DNA of 64,000 nucleotides from Kazachstania africana CBS 2517 (lineage: Eukaryota; Ascomycota; Saccharomycetes; Saccharomycetales; Saccharomycetaceae): assembly GCF_000304475.1 (NCBI RefSeq), contig NC_018949.1:434001-498000 (forward strand), in the 5' to 3' direction. Positions within the stretch are counted from its first letter, which is position 1. Every line of letters begins with the position of its first letter. The notes below the pieces were generated by a model. It did no database searches. It worked only from the letters and a program-made list of their open reading frames with translations, and was not told where the DNA came from. Positions 9,800 to 18,466 of the stretch are shown piece after piece. Both the position numbers and the translations under genes were made by a program.

Positions 9800-10957
9800 A
9801 TGTCTGAGGAGATATTTACTGGTACTCAAGGCACTCTTTCTGTTTATGTCAGTAAAGCGAGAGATCTACCAAATTTGACCAAGATCGATAAACAAAATGT
9901 GCTGCTTAGGTTGAGAGTATCTCATATGAGTAGGGAGAGTGAGACTTTATTTCGAGCTGGTCAGAATCCGGTGTTTAATTACTTAGAGAAGTTTGAAATG
10001 ACCCCAGATGTACGACCACTCATGCAAGTGGAAGCCTATTGTGATAGGAAAAAGAAAACACCATTATTTATAGGACGCTGTGAAGTGGACCTTGTAAATG
10101 GCATCAGGGCTGATCCTAAAGAAGGGTACTGTAAATGGTACGAAATGAAGAGGAACCACAACGAATTTGCAGGAACAATTTTCATCGAGTTGACCTTCCA
10201 ACCGGCAGCACCAAAAATGTACAAAGACAAAAGAAACAGAGATTTCGAAAGGTTAGATGCGTCTATGGCCAGAAGACTCATTCCTCCCTTGCCTAGTGAC
10301 AATATTACTATCGCCTCAGGAGCTTCTCCTAAGGTTGATACTGGTAATGAATATACACATGCTAGTGAAATGAGACAAGTAACCCCCACGTTTGGGAATA
10401 ATATTTCTGATCACAGGCAGGGAGCTTATTCTAACAATGTCAGTGTGTTAAGTAGCTCTATTATATCATCCTCTTCGAGGTTGTCTGATAGGTCTTCAGG
10501 TCTATCGCCAGCCTTAATGTCATCTGTGGGTACAAACAACACGTCACTGTCACAGGAGACTAACATCACCACCACATCTGATACGAAATTCCATTTTGCC
10601 AATTTGAAGAAACTTAAGGAACGTATCAACATCTTCAAGAATCCCAATGCATCAAACGAAAACACCGCCGAGGAAAATACAGTTGACATCAAGGCATTAC
10701 AAAAGGCAATAGGTGTTACGTCGTTAAGCGATGAGGAAGAAGAAGAGGAAGAAAGACATAGTAGAAGAGATATATCATCCTCAAGGCCGCGATCTCCGGC
10801 TAGATACGCAAAGATGCAGCCGGAGTTACCACCTCTACCGAGACAGAGTTCCAATAGACATTCAAAATCACCAAAATTACCTCCAATGCCCACAACGTAC
10901 CATTCAAGACAGAATTCCATATCTCCCACTCGTAGACCACCTCCACTACAATTCTGA
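9800..10957 (+). CDS. INN1: Inn1, C2-domain protein of cytokinesis
   Basis: A 385-residue protein (S. cerevisiae Inn1 is about 409). An N-terminal C2 domain spans about 8-130 (GTLSVYVSKARDLPNLTKID, then RAGQNPVFNYLEKFEM, then IGRCEVDL and GTIFIELTF). A disordered tail follows with several proline motifs (RRLIPPLP, PELPPLPR, PKLPPMP, RRPPPLQF) that in S. cerevisiae bind the SH3 domains of Hof1 and Cyk3. Inn1 is recruited to the contracted actomyosin ring and activates Chs2 for primary septum formation. An acidic run (DEEEEEEEE) sits near residue 315. INN1-RPC31-PGA2 order matches YNL152-YNL149, with one extra gene inserted between INN1 and RPC31. Confidence 0.94.
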   Translation: MSEEIFTGTQGTLSVYVSKARDLPNLTKIDKQNVLLRLRVSHMSRESETLFRAGQNPVFNYLEKFEMTPDVRPLMQVEAYCDRKKKTPLFIGRCEVDLVNGIRADPKEGYCKWYEMKRNHNEFAGTIFIELTFQPAAPKMYKDKRNRDFERLDASMARRLIPPLPSDNITIASGASPKVDTGNEYTHASEMRQVTPTFGNNISDHRQGAYSNNVSVLSSSIISSSSRLSDRSSGLSPALMSSVGTNNTSLSQETNITTTSDTKFHFANLKKLKERINIFKNPNASNENTAEENTVDIKALQKAIGVTSLSDEEEEEEERHSRRDISSSRPRSPARYAKMQPELPPLPRQSSNRHSKSPKLPPMPTTYHSRQNSISPTRRPPPLQF

Positions 10958-11139
10958 AAATATAATTTATGGTTGTATGTTTATTTATTCATGTATCACG
11001 TTTAGCATTATGTAACGACAAGAAGGCGCATTACGCCATTTTTTTTTTGGCTTAGCCAGTATATAAATATGCTAATGCCACTGCAAAGCATCGATCCTGT
11101 AAAACATTACTCCCGCAAAAAGTACACTGTCACATTGCT

Positions 11140-12090
11140 ATGAACAAAGATGGTACTCTACTTATATCAGTAAAAAATGTTCGAGGAATAGAAAATTTAA
11201 AGCCTGGTCAATATGTTGTTTTGAAAATTGGTGATGAGGTTTGTTTAAGATTTACTGGGGTTTCAGCCGGTGATGAATTTAGCGTAGCCATTGACTTCAA
11301 CTACCATGGGACTATGAACCTGGATGGTACAATATTGGAATTGTTTTTGTTTGAAAGAAGTAAGTTTCTTCAAAGTGGGAGAAGAAGCCGTCATTTGTTG
11401 GAATCATGTTGCTATAATTTAGACGAGAATCTCATTGATGCATCTGATGACTACAGCGAAACTTGGAAAGACGTTATTTTGGAATTTAATAGTCAAATTC
11501 ATTTGAAATACCAAGTAGATTTGAAGTTTTCTTCCATTACACCTTTTTTACCTTTAAAACCAAAGAACAAGCGGATTCTTAAATATAAAACGCAGCAATT
11601 AAATGGCGGTAGAAATTCTGACGTATTTGTTGAGAATATCTCAACTAAGAAACATTTCAAATTTCATTCTATTCGGGAGAGATTGTTCCATAGAGGAGCG
11701 CAAGATGTTCACGAGGATCCCAGTGACGATGCTATCATTTACGATCTCGACGAAATGCCAAATGTTACTTGTGATCCTGACTATTATGTCGAGGAGTATA
11801 AGCATGGAATCACAGATATAGGCGAACAGCAACCCACGGTAGTAATTAAGGAAGAAGACACGAGACTGCTGAGAGAGCAACGCTATTTTCCTACTAACAA
11901 TATTAATATGACAGGTTATATTGGTAAAGGTAAATGGCTTAAGGATTCAAAGACTTTATCCGAGTCTATGGAAAATTGGTACCTACAACCGCATATAATG
12001 TCAGTACTTGGTCCAAAGCTACCGCCCAAGAGATGTCCCAGAGATATGTTATGGGAGGAATACTATTTAATTTCGAAATACGAATCTTGA
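11140..12090 (+). CDS. Unrecognised protein with a C2-like N-terminus, tandem to INN1
   Basis: A 316-residue intact frame that I do not recognise; I recall no S. cerevisiae gene at this position. Residues about 4-75 (GTLLISVKNVRGIENLKPGQ, then YVVLKIGDEVCLRF, later DGTILELFLFER) follow the beta-strand pattern of the Inn1 C2 domain (GTLSVYVSKARDLPNLTKID). A final strand-like LKYQVDLKFSS is near residues 123-135. The middle is charged. The C-terminus has a distinctive Pro/Trp/Tyr motif (GPKLPPKRCPRDMLWEEYY), which looks like a conserved short binding element. The gene is on the same strand as INN1, 182 bp downstream, and convergent with RPC31. A diverged tandem duplicate of INN1 is one explanation; a lineage gene lost in S. 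cerevisiae is another. No signal peptide or membrane segment is evident. Confidence 0.6.
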   Translation: MNKDGTLLISVKNVRGIENLKPGQYVVLKIGDEVCLRFTGVSAGDEFSVAIDFNYHGTMNLDGTILELFLFERSKFLQSGRRSRHLLESCCYNLDENLIDASDDYSETWKDVILEFNSQIHLKYQVDLKFSSITPFLPLKPKNKRILKYKTQQLNGGRNSDVFVENISTKKHFKFHSIRERLFHRGAQDVHEDPSDDAIIYDLDEMPNVTCDPDYYVEEYKHGITDIGEQQPTVVIKEEDTRLLREQRYFPTNNINMTGYIGKGKWLKDSKTLSESMENWYLQPHIMSVLGPKLPPKRCPRDMLWEEYYLISKYES

Positions 12091-12144
12091 AAAGTTTTTA
12101 GTTTGTAAACAGGTAAAGAGAGGAAGGAATGCACATGTAAATAG

Positions 12145-12168
12145 ATATATATATATATATATATATAT
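12145..12168. repeat. (AT)12 microsatellite
   Basis: Twelve uninterrupted AT units in the short spacer between the convergent stop codons at 12090 and 12198. Typical of yeast 3'-end efficiency and positioning sequence for both transcripts. Confidence 0.95.
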
Positions 12169-12197
12169 GTTGAAAGAAAGTATTAATAATGAGTATT

Positions 12198-12878
12198 TTA
12201 AAAGGCAGGTTCATCGCCATAATCATCCTCATTGCCGTAACCATCATCGTCACCATCATCGAAATATTTCTCAGCGTTATAATCGTCGTCGTCATCCTCA
12301 TCATCGTCGAAATTATTATCTGAGACGACATTTTCATCTTCATTATCCTTCTTTTCATTGTCATTATCGTCTTCAGCGTCTTCCGCAAGTTCTTTGAACT
12401 TTTCTAGCATGGATAATCCATTAATTGCACTACCATCTGTCTTTGCACCTGTAAAGATATCAAGTTCATTCATCTTAGATTTTGAAAGCAGTAGGGTCTT
12501 TTTCTTCTTCTTATTTATACCCATGACGTTATATAACTCAGATGGGAAGTTTTGGATGTGGAATGGGAAATCATCGATAGATACAGTACCAACGTTTTTC
12601 TTCTTTGAATACTTATCAGAGTATCTTTCTATAGAACCATTATCCTGACTTGCTTCTGCTGTGGTTCCCGTGTGGAACGGACCATCGTTTATAACATTAT
12701 TTAGGTTGATATAGTTTAAAGCGATGGACTTTTCAGTATCATTCATTGGATTATTTACAGGTAATGGTATAGATGGAAATTCGGTCTCATGAGCCTCACT
12801 AACATCGGTATAGGCCAGACCAAAGGGTAACGCCTGTCTCTGGTTGCCACCAGCGGCACCTCCTCTACGGAAACTCAT
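12198..12878 (-). CDS. RPC31: Rpc31, RNA polymerase III subunit C31
   Basis: A 226-residue protein (about 251 in S. cerevisiae). The start MSFRRGGAAGGNQRQALPFG is the conserved Rpc31 N-terminus. The motif KKKKTLLLSKSKMNELDIF lies near residues 123-142. The last 60 or so residues form a strongly acidic tail of Asp/Glu runs ending in GDEPAF. Rpc31 with Rpc34 and Rpc82 forms the Pol III initiation heterotrimer. It is on the minus strand with a PAC and an RRPE element upstream, as expected for polymerase I/III subunits, and is followed by PGA2 in the same orientation. Confidence 0.95.
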   Translation of the reverse strand: MSFRRGGAAGGNQRQALPFGLAYTDVSEAHETEFPSIPLPVNNPMNDTEKSIALNYINLNNVINDGPFHTGTTAEASQDNGSIERYSDKYSKKKNVGTVSIDDFPFHIQNFPSELYNVMGINKKKKKTLLLSKSKMNELDIFTGAKTDGSAINGLSMLEKFKELAEDAEDDNDNEKKDNEDENVVSDNNFDDDEDDDDDYNAEKYFDDGDDDGYGNEDDYGDEPAF

Positions 12879-12922
12879 CGTTATGGGTTGTTTATTGGAT
12901 GTTTTCTAGTTGATGATATTGA

Positions 12923-12954
12923 TCGATGAGGTTTGACTTATGGCTGAAATTTTC
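12923..12954 (-). promoter_or_regulatory. PAC and RRPE elements upstream of RPC31
   Basis: TCGATGAGGT (12923-12932) contains the GATGAG core of the PAC element. TGAAATTTTC (12945-12954) matches the RRPE. In S. cerevisiae this pair, read by Dot6/Tod6 and Stb3, coordinates ribosome biogenesis and Pol I/III subunit genes. The distance to the RPC31 ATG is about 45-75 bp. Confidence 0.7.
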
Positions 12955-13161
12955 ACTCAAAGAAAAAAATTGTATATTCAACGGTGGTTACAAGGTGGAA
13001 GCACATACACTGAAACACTGGGAGTGGGACACTTACGGTGAAGTGTATAGTACAATAGCCGTCGGGAATACGATATTACGCATTGCTTGCTTATATTCAT
13101 TAGAGTGGTATATTATTATACATATATATGTATATATATGGATGGAAACGTGAGAACGTGT

Positions 13162-13536
13162 TCAATCTTCTAGCAAATCAGCAATATCATCATCTGAATC
13201 ATTGGTATTTTGCTGACTGTTTTGTTTTAATCTGTCTACAGCCTGTTCAAACAGATCACGTTGCTTTTGCACCCTGTGTCTAGTCTTATTACCCCAGCCA
13301 AATTCGTAACTAGTTTGCTCATCTTCAGGCTTCTCTATCAACTTTTCTACTCTTTCCTCGCTTATTCTTCTTTCATCATCACGTACCTGTTGTTCCAGTT
13401 GTTTCTTTGACAGTTGTCTAGTGGCCAGGTTTCTGAAAAGGATATATCCCCCGACGATAATGACCAATCTTATACCATTTTGCAAATCGAATTCGGAAAA
13501 AACGTTCTTCTTTAACTTCTCCAGTATTGTGTCCAT
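13162..13536 (-). CDS. PGA2: Pga2, ER membrane protein needed for protein processing
   Basis: A 124-residue protein (129 in S. cerevisiae). A single hydrophobic segment at about 22-38 (IRLVIIVGGYILFRN) is followed by a charged helix (KKQLEQQVRDDERRISEERV), a conserved-looking SYEFGWGNKTRHRVQKQRDLFE block and an acidic C-terminus (DDDIADLLED). Pga2 is an essential ER/nuclear-envelope protein of uncertain biochemical role, implicated in Gas1 and Pho8 maturation. Its place next to RPC31 matches YNL149C beside YNL151C. The left end of the VTI1-HFA1 block begins just beyond it, so a rearrangement junction lies in the spacer 13537-13669. Confidence 0.9.
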   Translation of the reverse strand: MDTILEKLKKNVFSEFDLQNGIRLVIIVGGYILFRNLATRQLSKKQLEQQVRDDERRISEERVEKLIEKPEDEQTSYEFGWGNKTRHRVQKQRDLFEQAVDRLKQNSQQNTNDSDDDIADLLED

Positions 13537-13669
13537 ATTTGTTAACTGACTTGAACCTGCTAAGCTCCACTACAACGATGTTCCACTCTCTTTATATAGT
13601 TGGTGATGAGTGAATTTTTTCGTTTCCACCGGCTGGAAGAAGAAAATGACGATACAATTTTTTCCCACC

Positions 13670-14326
13670 TCAATGGAATTTTGAGAATAAAACCAGTAAG
13701 ATTAGTAAGATCAAAACGGCAATGATGGCATAGCTGATGAATTTGTTGGCAATGAGACGTCTACTCATTGTCTTCAACGTGGTGATAGACTTGTCCACGT
13801 ACGAGTCCGCTTGAAATAGAGTGTTTCTTGAATTTTCTAGCGTTTCTCTCTGTGATCTTAAATCCATCATTATCTGTGCACCAACAGATTCCGTCTCGTT
13901 GGCTATTCTGTTTGCATCTTGCAATCTTTCTCCAGTCTTACTCAAGATAGCATGGTTGGAGAGCAATTGCTGTCTCTGTTCCTCATTCAATGCGCTGGAA
14001 GCCTGGTCACCAAACAAATTGTCTCTATCCCTTGAATCGATCAATTTGGTTAAATTTTGGCTGATTTCCAGTTGAACTTGTTTCTTGTACTCGCGAAGTT
14101 TTGATTTGAAACTATTACGTTCTGTTGTATTTCCCAGATTGTTCACTTCCACGTCCATGGACTCAATAAGCTCTAACAACTCGTCTTTGTTCTGTTCAAC
14201 GGTCGACAATTGCAAATTTCTCTCATTCTTCGACGTGTTCAGAGACGAAGCTTGTTCAAGAATCAGTTTTGTCTGTTCATATAGTGACTTGAATTCACTC
14301 TCGTACGAAGATAGTAGGCTGGACAT
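13670..14326 (-). CDS. VTI1: Vti1, Qb-SNARE of Golgi-endosome-vacuole traffic
   Basis: The start is taken at the ATG at 14326 (MSSLLSSYESEFKSLYEQTK), which aligns with S. cerevisiae Vti1 and gives 218 residues against 217. An N-terminal three-helix Habc region spans about 1-110. The SNARE helix is at about 125-190 (IANETESVGAQIMMDLRSQR, then TLENSRNTLFQADSYVDKS). A C-terminal tail anchor is at about 195-215 (SYAIIAVLILLILLVLF). The same frame stays open for 86 more codons upstream without an ATG; this looks fortuitous. Vti1 pairs with Sed5, Pep12, Tlg2 and Vam3 in several fusion steps. It is divergent from CIK1, as in the YMR197C-YMR198W pair. Confidence 0.97.
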   Translation of the reverse strand: MSSLLSSYESEFKSLYEQTKLILEQASSLNTSKNERNLQLSTVEQNKDELLELIESMDVEVNNLGNTTERNSFKSKLREYKKQVQLEISQNLTKLIDSRDRDNLFGDQASSALNEEQRQQLLSNHAILSKTGERLQDANRIANETESVGAQIMMDLRSQRETLENSRNTLFQADSYVDKSITTLKTMSRRLIANKFISYAIIAVLILLILLVLFSKFH

Positions 14327-14780
14327 CGTGGTGGGCGTTAGTTTACCTGCTGTGGTTGTTTTGTGTCTTGTTTGGTGTATCTTGCTTTTCAAATTGGAGG
14401 CTTTCCGGTTCTGCTTCTTATAAGATTTGAGCTTGGATCGCGATGGCACGTGACGTATGTGGTTTAACTGAGAAGGTTCATTGAAGTTGTTTGGATGTGA
14501 TTCTGTTGATGTTGAGTCGAAGGTTGTTTGATCTTTGGAAGTTCTCGTGATAGTGTGGCATTTCTGTGGCAATAGTGTTGCCACATCGCTTTATGATTGC
14601 CACACCGGGTTTCCCAATGATGCCACAGTAATGCCATACTATCACCACATACGAACGCATCGAATGTCATTAAGAGCGACTTTTTTGTTTACATAACAAA
14701 ATGTGACATCTTTGTTTCAAAAGAGTCTGGATTATAAACGCAATTGAACACTGTGCAATCTTTCATATATATAAGGCCCA
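14327..14780. promoter_or_regulatory. VTI1/CIK1 divergent promoter with a TGCCACA/TGTGGCA cluster
   Basis: The heptamer TGTGGCA or its complement TGCCACA occurs five times within 74 bp: 14554-14560, 14565-14571, 14579-14585, 14598-14604 and 14621-14627. The first two are on one strand, the last three on the other. GTGGC is the core of the Met31/Met32 site in S. cerevisiae, but the factor here is unknown. No other gene is visible. Confidence 0.65.
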
Positions 14781-16274
14781 ATGTGCAGCTCTAGGATACC
14801 CACGATATCCTTCCAGTCGGATGTCTCGAATAATAAACGACTCAAGATCTCAGGCGAAATGATAATGACTCAACCGATGTTAAAAGACGTTACTAATAAA
14901 TTCAATAATAACAACAGTATCAGGTACTCTGACAAGTCGTCTATTGAACTGGCTAAGAGTAAAGAACGTAAGATACTCAGGGATATTAACCATTTCAAAA
15001 ATTCTATATTGGAGATTGAAAAGGATATTACATTGTATCGCGATTCTAAGATACCAAATTTATCAGAATTATTACTCGATCAGGATACAAATTTGAATGA
15101 ATTACAGGAAGATCTGTCTCATTTGGAAAATGATATCAACTTTACTGCCCTCGAGATTGAAAAATTGATCAAAAATCATGAATTTAATAATATTAATTTA
15201 CAATTGTTACATTCAATAGAAATTTCAAGTTTTGAAAATCAATTAATGGATGGTGTTTATACCAAAAAAAGAGATATGGAAAATCAATTGATTGAAATAG
15301 ATGAGTTGAAACCCGATGCCTCTTTACAGTGTGAAATGAATGAGTTCCAAGACTCGGTCAAGCAATTATCCAAGGATATCCAATCGATAAATAATTCCAA
15401 CTCTGTAAAATGTAACGAATTTGAACAAACTGAATTGGTAGCCAATTTTGAATCGTTTAAATCTGAGAAATCAAAGAGATTGGATCGTTTACTCAGCGAA
15501 CAAAGGGTCCTTTGCGATCAATTGGACCAATTAAGAGATGAAAACTTAGTCAAGACCAATTTAATCAGTGAATTACAATCTAAAATGTTTGATTTAACCA
15601 AGAACTCGGAAACTTTGACCCTCACAATAGAAGAATTGGATAATTTAATAATACCGAAGTTACAAAATGAATTCAATGCAAAGCAAATTAAATTTGATAA
15701 AGAAAAATCACAAAAAAATCAAATTGACATGGAAGCTCAATCAACGAAAATTGAAATCAATAAACAACGATCTAAGTTGTATTGTGAAAAATCCACAACA
15801 CGAAATCTTCAATTCCAAATTAACGAGTTAACTAATAACATCACGCTAATTGGAATCACAAACGCGATTGAAGACAAACGGTTCCACATAGTAGTAGATC
15901 CACAAACAAATTTGATTGACGAAGAAATCTTACCGTTTATCAAGTCATGCAAATTAAACAACCACAAGACTATAACTATTTTACACTACAACAGCATCGA
16001 ATATTTGAAACAACTTTTAGAAAATCCAACCGATACATCTCCATATTCTGTCACATACTCTCTAAGCCACGATGACGATTTTAAAATCAACACTATTGAA
16101 ATCAAAAATATAACAGATTTCACAGCAAAGCTAGCAGATCAACGATCATCGCATTACGAACTAATTCAAAATTCCAAGACAATCTCCATATTCAACATAC
16201 AGGACGGGCACGACCAGATAAACGTCTTGCTCGATCAACTACGATCAATGGACGCACGCCCTCAACGTAAGTAA
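14781..16274 (+). CDS. CIK1: Cik1/Vik1-type Kar3 kinesin partner
   Basis: A 497-residue protein (about 594 in S. cerevisiae Cik1, 647 in Vik1). Following a short disordered head, heptad-rich coiled coil fills about 50-360 (ELAKSKERKILRDINHFKNS, EDLSHLENDINFTALEIEKL). The C-terminal 140 residues resemble the motor-homology domain of Cik1/Vik1, a kinesin-like fold lacking ATP-binding P-loop motifs; no GxxxxGKT is visible. Cik1 dimerises with the Kar3 motor in karyogamy and mitotic spindles. The Cik1 rather than Vik1 assignment rests on position beside VTI1 (YMR197C-YMR198W). The stop codon lies in a (AAGT)n repeat at 16267-16290. The gene normally next in order, a G1 cyclin (CLN1), is absent and ROT1 follows. 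Confidence 0.85.
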   Translation: MCSSRIPTISFQSDVSNNKRLKISGEMIMTQPMLKDVTNKFNNNNSIRYSDKSSIELAKSKERKILRDINHFKNSILEIEKDITLYRDSKIPNLSELLLDQDTNLNELQEDLSHLENDINFTALEIEKLIKNHEFNNINLQLLHSIEISSFENQLMDGVYTKKRDMENQLIEIDELKPDASLQCEMNEFQDSVKQLSKDIQSINNSNSVKCNEFEQTELVANFESFKSEKSKRLDRLLSEQRVLCDQLDQLRDENLVKTNLISELQSKMFDLTKNSETLTLTIEELDNLIIPKLQNEFNAKQIKFDKEKSQKNQIDMEAQSTKIEINKQRSKLYCEKSTTRNLQFQINELTNNITLIGITNAIEDKRFHIVVDPQTNLIDEEILPFIKSCKLNNHKTITILHYNSIEYLKQLLENPTDTSPYSVTYSLSHDDDFKINTIEIKNITDFTAKLADQRSSHYELIQNSKTISIFNIQDGHDQINVLLDQLRSMDARPQRK

Positions 16275-16290
16275 GTAAATAAGTAAGTAA
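16267..16290. repeat. (AAGT)n tetranucleotide repeat across the CIK1 stop
   Basis: GTAAGTAAGTAAATAAGTAAGTAA covers the last codons and stop of CIK1 and the start of its 3' region. Slippage here could shift the C-terminal residues. Confidence 0.85.
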
Positions 16291-16544
16291 TTAATATTCA
16301 TATCTACACCGCAAAATGCCACAACGTCAATGCCACATGCCACTGTTTCTTGTCCAAGCTCGATCACTCACCACGTGCGTACGTGCGGAAAGGCTTGGCG
16401 AAAAAGTTTCGAGGCTTTTGACAAAAAGAGATCAAAAAACTGTTTTAAGCTTATAAGGAGTTGCTTTCTTAGTTGCTTCAGGAACACTTCTGTAAGGTGA
16501 CTAGAGGCGTATTTAACAATATTCATATCAAAGCACGACAGAAG

Positions 16545-17306
16545 ATGGTTTCAAAGAAGTGGACGGCCCTTTTATCTGTATTGAGCGTCCGTAGTGTCTA
16601 TGCGGAAGCAAATGCGACACAATTATATGGTACATGGTCTTCTAAATCAAACCAAGTGTTTACTGGACCCGGATTTTATGATCCTGTAGACGAACTTCTT
16701 ATAGAGCCTGCGTTACCTGGTATTTCATATTCATTTACAGAGGATGGGTGGTTCGAAGAAGCTACTTATCAAATTACCTCTAATCCACAGAAACCTGAAT
16801 GTCCCGAAGCATCATTAATCTTCCAACACGGTACTTTCGAACTCATGGATAATGGTACTTTGATATTGACCCCGATTACCGTCGATGGAAGACAGCTTTA
16901 TAGTTCTCCATGTGACGATGATGGTGTTTCTACTTACACTAGATACAATCAAACAGAAACTTTTAAGAGTTTTGCTATGTATTTGGATTCATACCATGGT
17001 ATTTATAGATTAGATCTCTATCAATTTGATGGATCTCCAATGCAACCATTGTATCTAGCTTATCAGCCACCAATGATGTTACCAACAGAGACTTTGAATC
17101 CTACTGAAACTTCTAGTTCTGAGACAACAGGTTCTTCTTTGAAGAAAAGATCATTAAGAGATTTAGTAATAAGAAATTTGGAAAATAAACACAAGACAAA
17201 TGCCGTAAAGACAAATCCACATAAATTGTTTTTAAGTGCTGATACTCTATGGTACGCATCTGCTACAATGTTGGGTATCGGTTCTATTGTATTTTTGGCA
17301 TGTTGA
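16545..17306 (+). CDS. ROT1: Rot1, essential ER membrane chaperone
   Basis: The ATG at 16545 gives 253 residues (256 in S. cerevisiae). In-frame sequence upstream to 16473 has no ATG and is not used. An N-terminal signal peptide spans about 1-20 (KKWTALLSVLSVRSVYAEA). The luminal domain carries the conserved LYGTWSSKSNQVFTGPGFYD block and several N-glycosylation sequons. A C-terminal membrane segment spans about 235-252 (LWYASATMLGIGSIVFLAC). Rot1 assists folding of glycoproteins and is required for beta-1,6-glucan synthesis. A CACGTG E-box lies upstream at 16372-16377. The stop is 27 bp from the convergent RAD14 stop. Confidence 0.96.
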   Translation: MVSKKWTALLSVLSVRSVYAEANATQLYGTWSSKSNQVFTGPGFYDPVDELLIEPALPGISYSFTEDGWFEEATYQITSNPQKPECPEASLIFQHGTFELMDNGTLILTPITVDGRQLYSSPCDDDGVSTYTRYNQTETFKSFAMYLDSYHGIYRLDLYQFDGSPMQPLYLAYQPPMMLPTETLNPTETSSSETTGSSLKKRSLRDLVIRNLENKHKTNAVKTNPHKLFLSADTLWYASATMLGIGSIVFLAC

Positions 17307-17333
17307 AATACACTTATTTTATCCAAATATAAA

Positions 17334-18466
17334 TTATATAGATATTTCCACAGTTTCTAATCCACAATCAATACATCTTCTTTTCAATATATCATTATTA
17401 TCATCATCTTTCCCAGCAGGAATAGGTTCACCGAAATTGTGCTTATGAATAGAACCATATTTTTTATCCTGTAATTTCCTTGTAAATTCTTGAGCTCTTG
17501 TCTTCAATCTCATTTGTTTAATTTGTTCATTATATTTCTTCTCTTTCCTTTGTAATTTAGCAGTTTCACGTCTTTGCCATTCTTCATCAAGACCTGCTGA
17601 TCCACCCCATTTCTTGAAGGCGAACTCTTCAATCTCACATCTAACAAATAATTGCATTCTTGCAAACGTACCAGAATGTGGATTCGGTTTCTCTAACCGA
17701 TGGAATATAGAAGTGTCATTTAATTCAGGTTCCGTTAAGAAATAATCTTCTTTACATTCTGTCTTTGTTAATAATGAATATTTCTCAGGAAGTCTCTTTG
17801 CACAACTTTTACAGACGTTTAACTTATAGATGTCGTTCAATATGGGGTCCATTTCAATATTAACCTTACATTCATCACATTTTACCGCTTCAGACATATG
17901 TTCTGGTGGTGCTTTGTTCTCATACAATTCCCTTCTTTCCTTTTGTTCTCTTTTCCAATCGTCAAGGGTCTTTTGTCTTTTGCTGCCAAGACTATCGTAT
18001 TCTAAATCAAATTCTGAACTGGTTCTATTGATATAACCACCATTTAAATTCTCCATAGTAGAAAAGTCATAGTCGATATAGTCAGACTTTCGTATTGTTG
18101 GTCTAATATGGTTAGGTACCACTGTAGAAGCGTCTCGGAGCTGCGTTATTTGCTGTGTTGCTTCTTCTGCTGTTGCAGCCGTAACTTTCTGCAGTGCTTG
18201 TCCTGTATCAGGCTGTATTTCTTGTCTTGGTGCCACCTTATCATTTTCTACACTTTTCTGGGACTCCAGTACGACTGGTTTCTTTGTATTTCGACCTTCA
18301 ATCTTCTGTGCCTGAGATTTATTCAGTATTCCTCTCTGCTTCAATCTTTCCAAAGCCTTCTTCCTATTTGCTTCCTACACTGAACAGTTAGTAAAAACAA
18401 AAGAGATATGACTGAGCTGAATAAGACAAAATAACATACTATTCGTGCCCTTTGGTCCTGATTCAT
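17334..18466 (-). CDS. RAD14: Rad14, XPA-type nucleotide-excision repair protein, with one intron
   Basis: Exon 1 is 18466-18440 (M N Q D Q R A R I). The intron is 18439-18375 and exon 2 runs 18374-17334. The spliced protein is 355 residues. The junction restores the conserved N-terminus ...RIEANRKKALERLKQRGIL, matching EANRK-(x)-ERL-(x)-RGIL of S. cerevisiae Rad14. A C4 zinc finger lies at about 175-205 (CDECKVNIEM...CKSCAKRLPEKY). The DNA-binding block TKTECKEDYFLTDP-like, the HRLEKPNPHSGTFARMQLF core and a late CIDCGLE motif follow. Rad14 verifies damaged DNA in nucleotide-excision repair. The gene is divergent from ERG2 and convergent with ROT1, as in YMR200-YMR202. Confidence 0.96.
18375..18439 (-). 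other. RAD14 spliceosomal intron (65 nt)
   Basis: On the minus strand: 5' splice site GTATGT (18439-18434), branch site TACTAAC (18393-18387), 3' splice site TAG ending at 18375. The earlier CAG would bring in an immediate in-frame stop, so TAG is the working acceptor. The spliced frame restores conserved residues EANRK. Confidence 0.93.

Noticed and set aside
12098..12388. Met/Arg/Thr-rich minus-strand frame, and a His/Arg-rich plus-strand frame nearby
   Set aside because: Both are shadows of the repetitive acidic tail of RPC31.
14327..14584. An 86-codon open extension upstream of the VTI1 ATG, beginning with GTG
   Set aside because: S. cerevisiae Vti1 starts exactly at the MSS methionine, the extension resembles no presequence, and it overlaps the TGCCACA promoter cluster.
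16473..16544. A 24-codon open extension upstream of ROT1 starting with TTG
   Set aside because: It would place charged residues before the signal peptide. The ATG at 16545 gives a proper signal sequence and the family length.
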